From Flavobacterium micromati (GTDB lineage Bacteria > Bacteroidota > Bacteroidia > Flavobacteriales > Flavobacteriaceae), in the NCBI RefSeq assembly GCF_900129585.1, contig NZ_FQWF01000002.1, positions 248,001 through 312,000 on the forward strand: a stretch of 64,000 nt of DNA, read 5' to 3'. The position numbers were made by a program, and so were the translations under genes. Positions 62,563-64,000 of this stretch are shown here, one piece after another (position 1 is the stretch's first letter; every line of letters begins with the position of its first letter). The notes under the pieces are model-generated. The model ran no database searches. It saw nothing but the letters and a program-made list of their open reading frames with translations, and had not been told where the DNA came from.

Positions 62563-63728
62563 AACTTCTTTGTTACTGTTTTATAAAATGATAAGCTTTG
62601 TTTTGCAACAATCTCTATACTAAATCTCTCTAGTGCTTTTTTTCTGGCAGCGTCGCCAAATTGCCTTTGGAGATCATTGTTTATAAGTAAGGTAATTATT
62701 TTGTTTGCATATTCTAGATGATTTGTTGGATGCACCGAAAAACCATTAATACCATTATCTATCACTTCATTTGCCCAACCAATATTTGAAGCAACAATCG
62801 CCTTTTCCATTGCCATTGCCTCGATCCAAGAAACCGGTAACGCTTCCGCAAAAGAGGGAAAAACGCAAACTGCGGCTTTTTCAATGTGATTTTTGATCTC
62901 TTGATAAGGAATGCTTCCAATGAATTCTACCTGAGCTAGCGCTTCTTTAGTAAATAATGGCTGCATCATTTTCCAAGTAGATGAATTTCCCGAAATAATA
63001 TCTGGAACATCTTTTCCAATCAATTTTAATTTAGCATTTGGAATTTTCAGTATAACCTGATTAAAAATTAACGGAAGTTCAAGCAAACCTTTTTTTCTAA
63101 TTAAACTGCCAAAATATAGAATCTCATTCGACTCGAAATTTGGAATATTAGAACCATTTTGAGTAGACTTACTTTTAAATTTTTCGACATCAATTCCGTT
63201 AGGGATTGTGGTGAATTTTTTATCTAAATTAAAAACTTCATTAGTCAAATCGGCTGTAAACTGACTAACAGCTAACAATCCATCTGCTTTTTTCAGTGCT
63301 CTTTTTTCATGAAATTTATTGATCCACTTTACAGGACGCTGATCTAAATGACAAAAATAAGTATCTGAACCGTTTAACCGAATAACAACAGGACATTTTT
63401 CTGGTGTAATAAAGGAAGTGATTCCGGTCCAATCCGATGCTTCGACTACATCAATTTGTTTGTCATTGAATAAATCATCAATAATGCGTTCCAGTTTTTT
63501 TCGGGTAAGAAACCATGATAATCCTTTAAATTTGATGTTTTTAATTTGCTGAACTGCAATGCCATTGTCATCAAATAGCCGATCTTCGTTTTGACCATAA
63601 ACTAAAACTCGAACTGTGCAACCTTCGGCCAAAAGACCAGTAGCCAAGTTCTTAATACTAGTTCCAATACCGCCTGAGCTTCCCGTGTAATCATGAGGAT
63701 ATTCCGGGGTTAAGAAAGCAATTTTCAT
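62559..63728 (-). CDS. Glycosyltransferase family 4
   Basis: 389 residues. KIAFLTPEYPHDYTGSSGGIG is the N-terminal glycine-rich loop (as in PimB/GtfA-like GT4 enzymes) and FAEALPVSWIEAMAMEKAIVAS the E-x7-E donor site, with YFGSLIRKKGLLELP at the second domain start. The ATG at 63728 matches this family. It overlaps the 511-residue transferase gene by 4 bases. The upstream SGNH gene ends 61 bases away. Confidence 0.87.
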   Translation of the reverse strand: MKIAFLTPEYPHDYTGSSGGIGTSIKNLATGLLAEGCTVRVLVYGQNEDRLFDDNGIAVQQIKNIKFKGLSWFLTRKKLERIIDDLFNDKQIDVVEASDWTGITSFITPEKCPVVIRLNGSDTYFCHLDQRPVKWINKFHEKRALKKADGLLAVSQFTADLTNEVFNLDKKFTTIPNGIDVEKFKSKSTQNGSNIPNFESNEILYFGSLIRKKGLLELPLIFNQVILKIPNAKLKLIGKDVPDIISGNSSTWKMMQPLFTKEALAQVEFIGSIPYQEIKNHIEKAAVCVFPSFAEALPVSWIEAMAMEKAIVASNIGWANEVIDNGINGFSVHPTNHLEYANKIITLLINNDLQRQFGDAARKKALERFSIEIVAKQSLSFYKTVTKKF

Positions 63729-63789
63729 TTTATATACTTATATTTTAACCCTTTCAAAGTTTAAAACTCTAAACGGGTTAACAAAAACG

Positions 63790-64000
63790 TTAAAAAAAAT
63801 CTTTGATAATTCTTGATGTAAATAGTTTAGCTCCTTCGTTATTCATGTGCCCGCAGGACGAGAAATATTTATCGTTGTCAACTACGTTCTCATAATTATG
63901 GATTTCTGGATAAATCTTATTTGCTTTTTTAAAGTAGTCAAGTCCTTTCGTATTGCTGCACATTGGCGTCATCACGGCAATTAAATTGATTTTATTATCC
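63790..64000 (-). CDS. C-terminal end of an SGNH/GDSL hydrolase-like protein (cut at right edge)
   Basis: The open frame continues past the right edge without a start, so only about 70 C-terminal residues are visible. They read NLIAVMTPMCSNTKG... then FSSCGHMNNEGAKLFTSRI, which matches the last block of SGNH/DltD-like hydrolases, where a His in a D/C-x-H-x-N-x-x-G-A motif is catalytic. Such proteins in polysaccharide loci add or remove O-acetyl groups; that role is inference. It belongs to the minus-strand operon. Confidence 0.6.
   Translation of the reverse strand, partial: DNKINLIAVMTPMCSNTKGLDYFKKANKIYPEIHNYENVVDNDKYFSSCGHMNNEGAKLFTSRIIKDFF

Noticed and set aside
1..64000. CRISPR array, prophage, integrase, transposase or defence island
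   Set aside because: No regular spacer-repeat array or hallmark protein was seen; repeats present are degenerate filler.

Overview
The window is an AT-rich piece of chromosome from a member of the Bacteroidota, most likely Flavobacterium or a close relative (inference from gene content; no rRNA is present). The signs are Bacteroidota-type promoters (TTTG, 19 bp, TATATTTG in front of the tRNA), almost no Shine-Dalgarno sequences, SpII lipoproteins, a PorV-like outer-membrane protein, DUF4369 and DUF4105 proteins, and many conserved flavobacterial hypotheticals. I see no insertion sequence, phage, integrase or CRISPR array. The only mobile-type module is a small toxin-antitoxin pair.

Region 1 (1-11.1 kb) is an envelope/glycan region. 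A large periplasmic TPR protein runs off the left edge and is divergent from an FtsE-like ATPase. A glycan cluster follows, with genes facing both ways: GT2 genes on the plus strand, and a FdtA-like sugar isomerase, a GT4, a Wzx flippase, a DegT-type aminotransferase and a FemAB-like acyltransferase on the minus strand. The isomerase and aminotransferase fit a dTDP-3-amino-3,6-dideoxyhexose pathway; the acyltransferase may finish it. The aminotransferase carries an insert whose DNA resembles intergenic filler repeats found elsewhere in the window.

Region 2 (11.1-37.5 kb) is mostly housekeeping and transport: a TRIC/UPF0126 channel, a TrmH-type methyltransferase, a serine hydrolase, the bifunctional Rel/Spo enzyme, Fur, purA, a GH5 lipoprotein, nudK, a 1-Cys peroxiredoxin, an Fsr-like MFS pump, an AEC transporter, a GreA/B-like factor, MeaB, a huge VPS10/BNR propeller protein, a MATE pump, PPK2, an M61 peptidase and a DUF4369 lipoprotein. 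The MATE pump and a small outer-membrane protein diverge from a promoter region holding 21-bp-spaced direct repeats.

Region 3 (37.5-54.7 kb) holds a complete tRNA-Thr(TGT) transcription unit, manA, a bcp/queD/idi run, msrB, a COG2509 flavoprotein behind a RelE/ParE-type toxin-antitoxin pair, recQ, and a row of envelope genes (kdsD-like isomerase, tatC, an AhpD-like protein, lptB, a GH25 lysozyme, pssA, a PorV-like protein, a DUF4105 protein).

Region 4 (54.9 kb to the right edge) is a second polysaccharide locus, all on the minus strand: an SGNH-like protein entering from the right, GT4, GT2, GT2, GT4, GT4, a Wzy-type polymerase/ligase and an initiating undecaprenyl-phosphate sugar transferase. 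Most of these genes overlap by 1-4 bases, so they form one operon. This locus has an initiator and a polymerase but no flippase, while region 1 has a flippase but neither of these, so the two may work together (inference).

Low-complexity filler repeats (gattgaagatt type at 12.7 kb, ttggaattt type at 44.7 kb) and a GC-richer hairpin element at 14.6 kb sit between genes. I found no clear-cut new defence or mobile system. The best leads are the repeat-derived insert in the aminotransferase, the repeat-bearing divergent MATE promoter region, the unusual acyltransferase in the amino-sugar cluster, and the two-part 511-residue glycosyltransferase.
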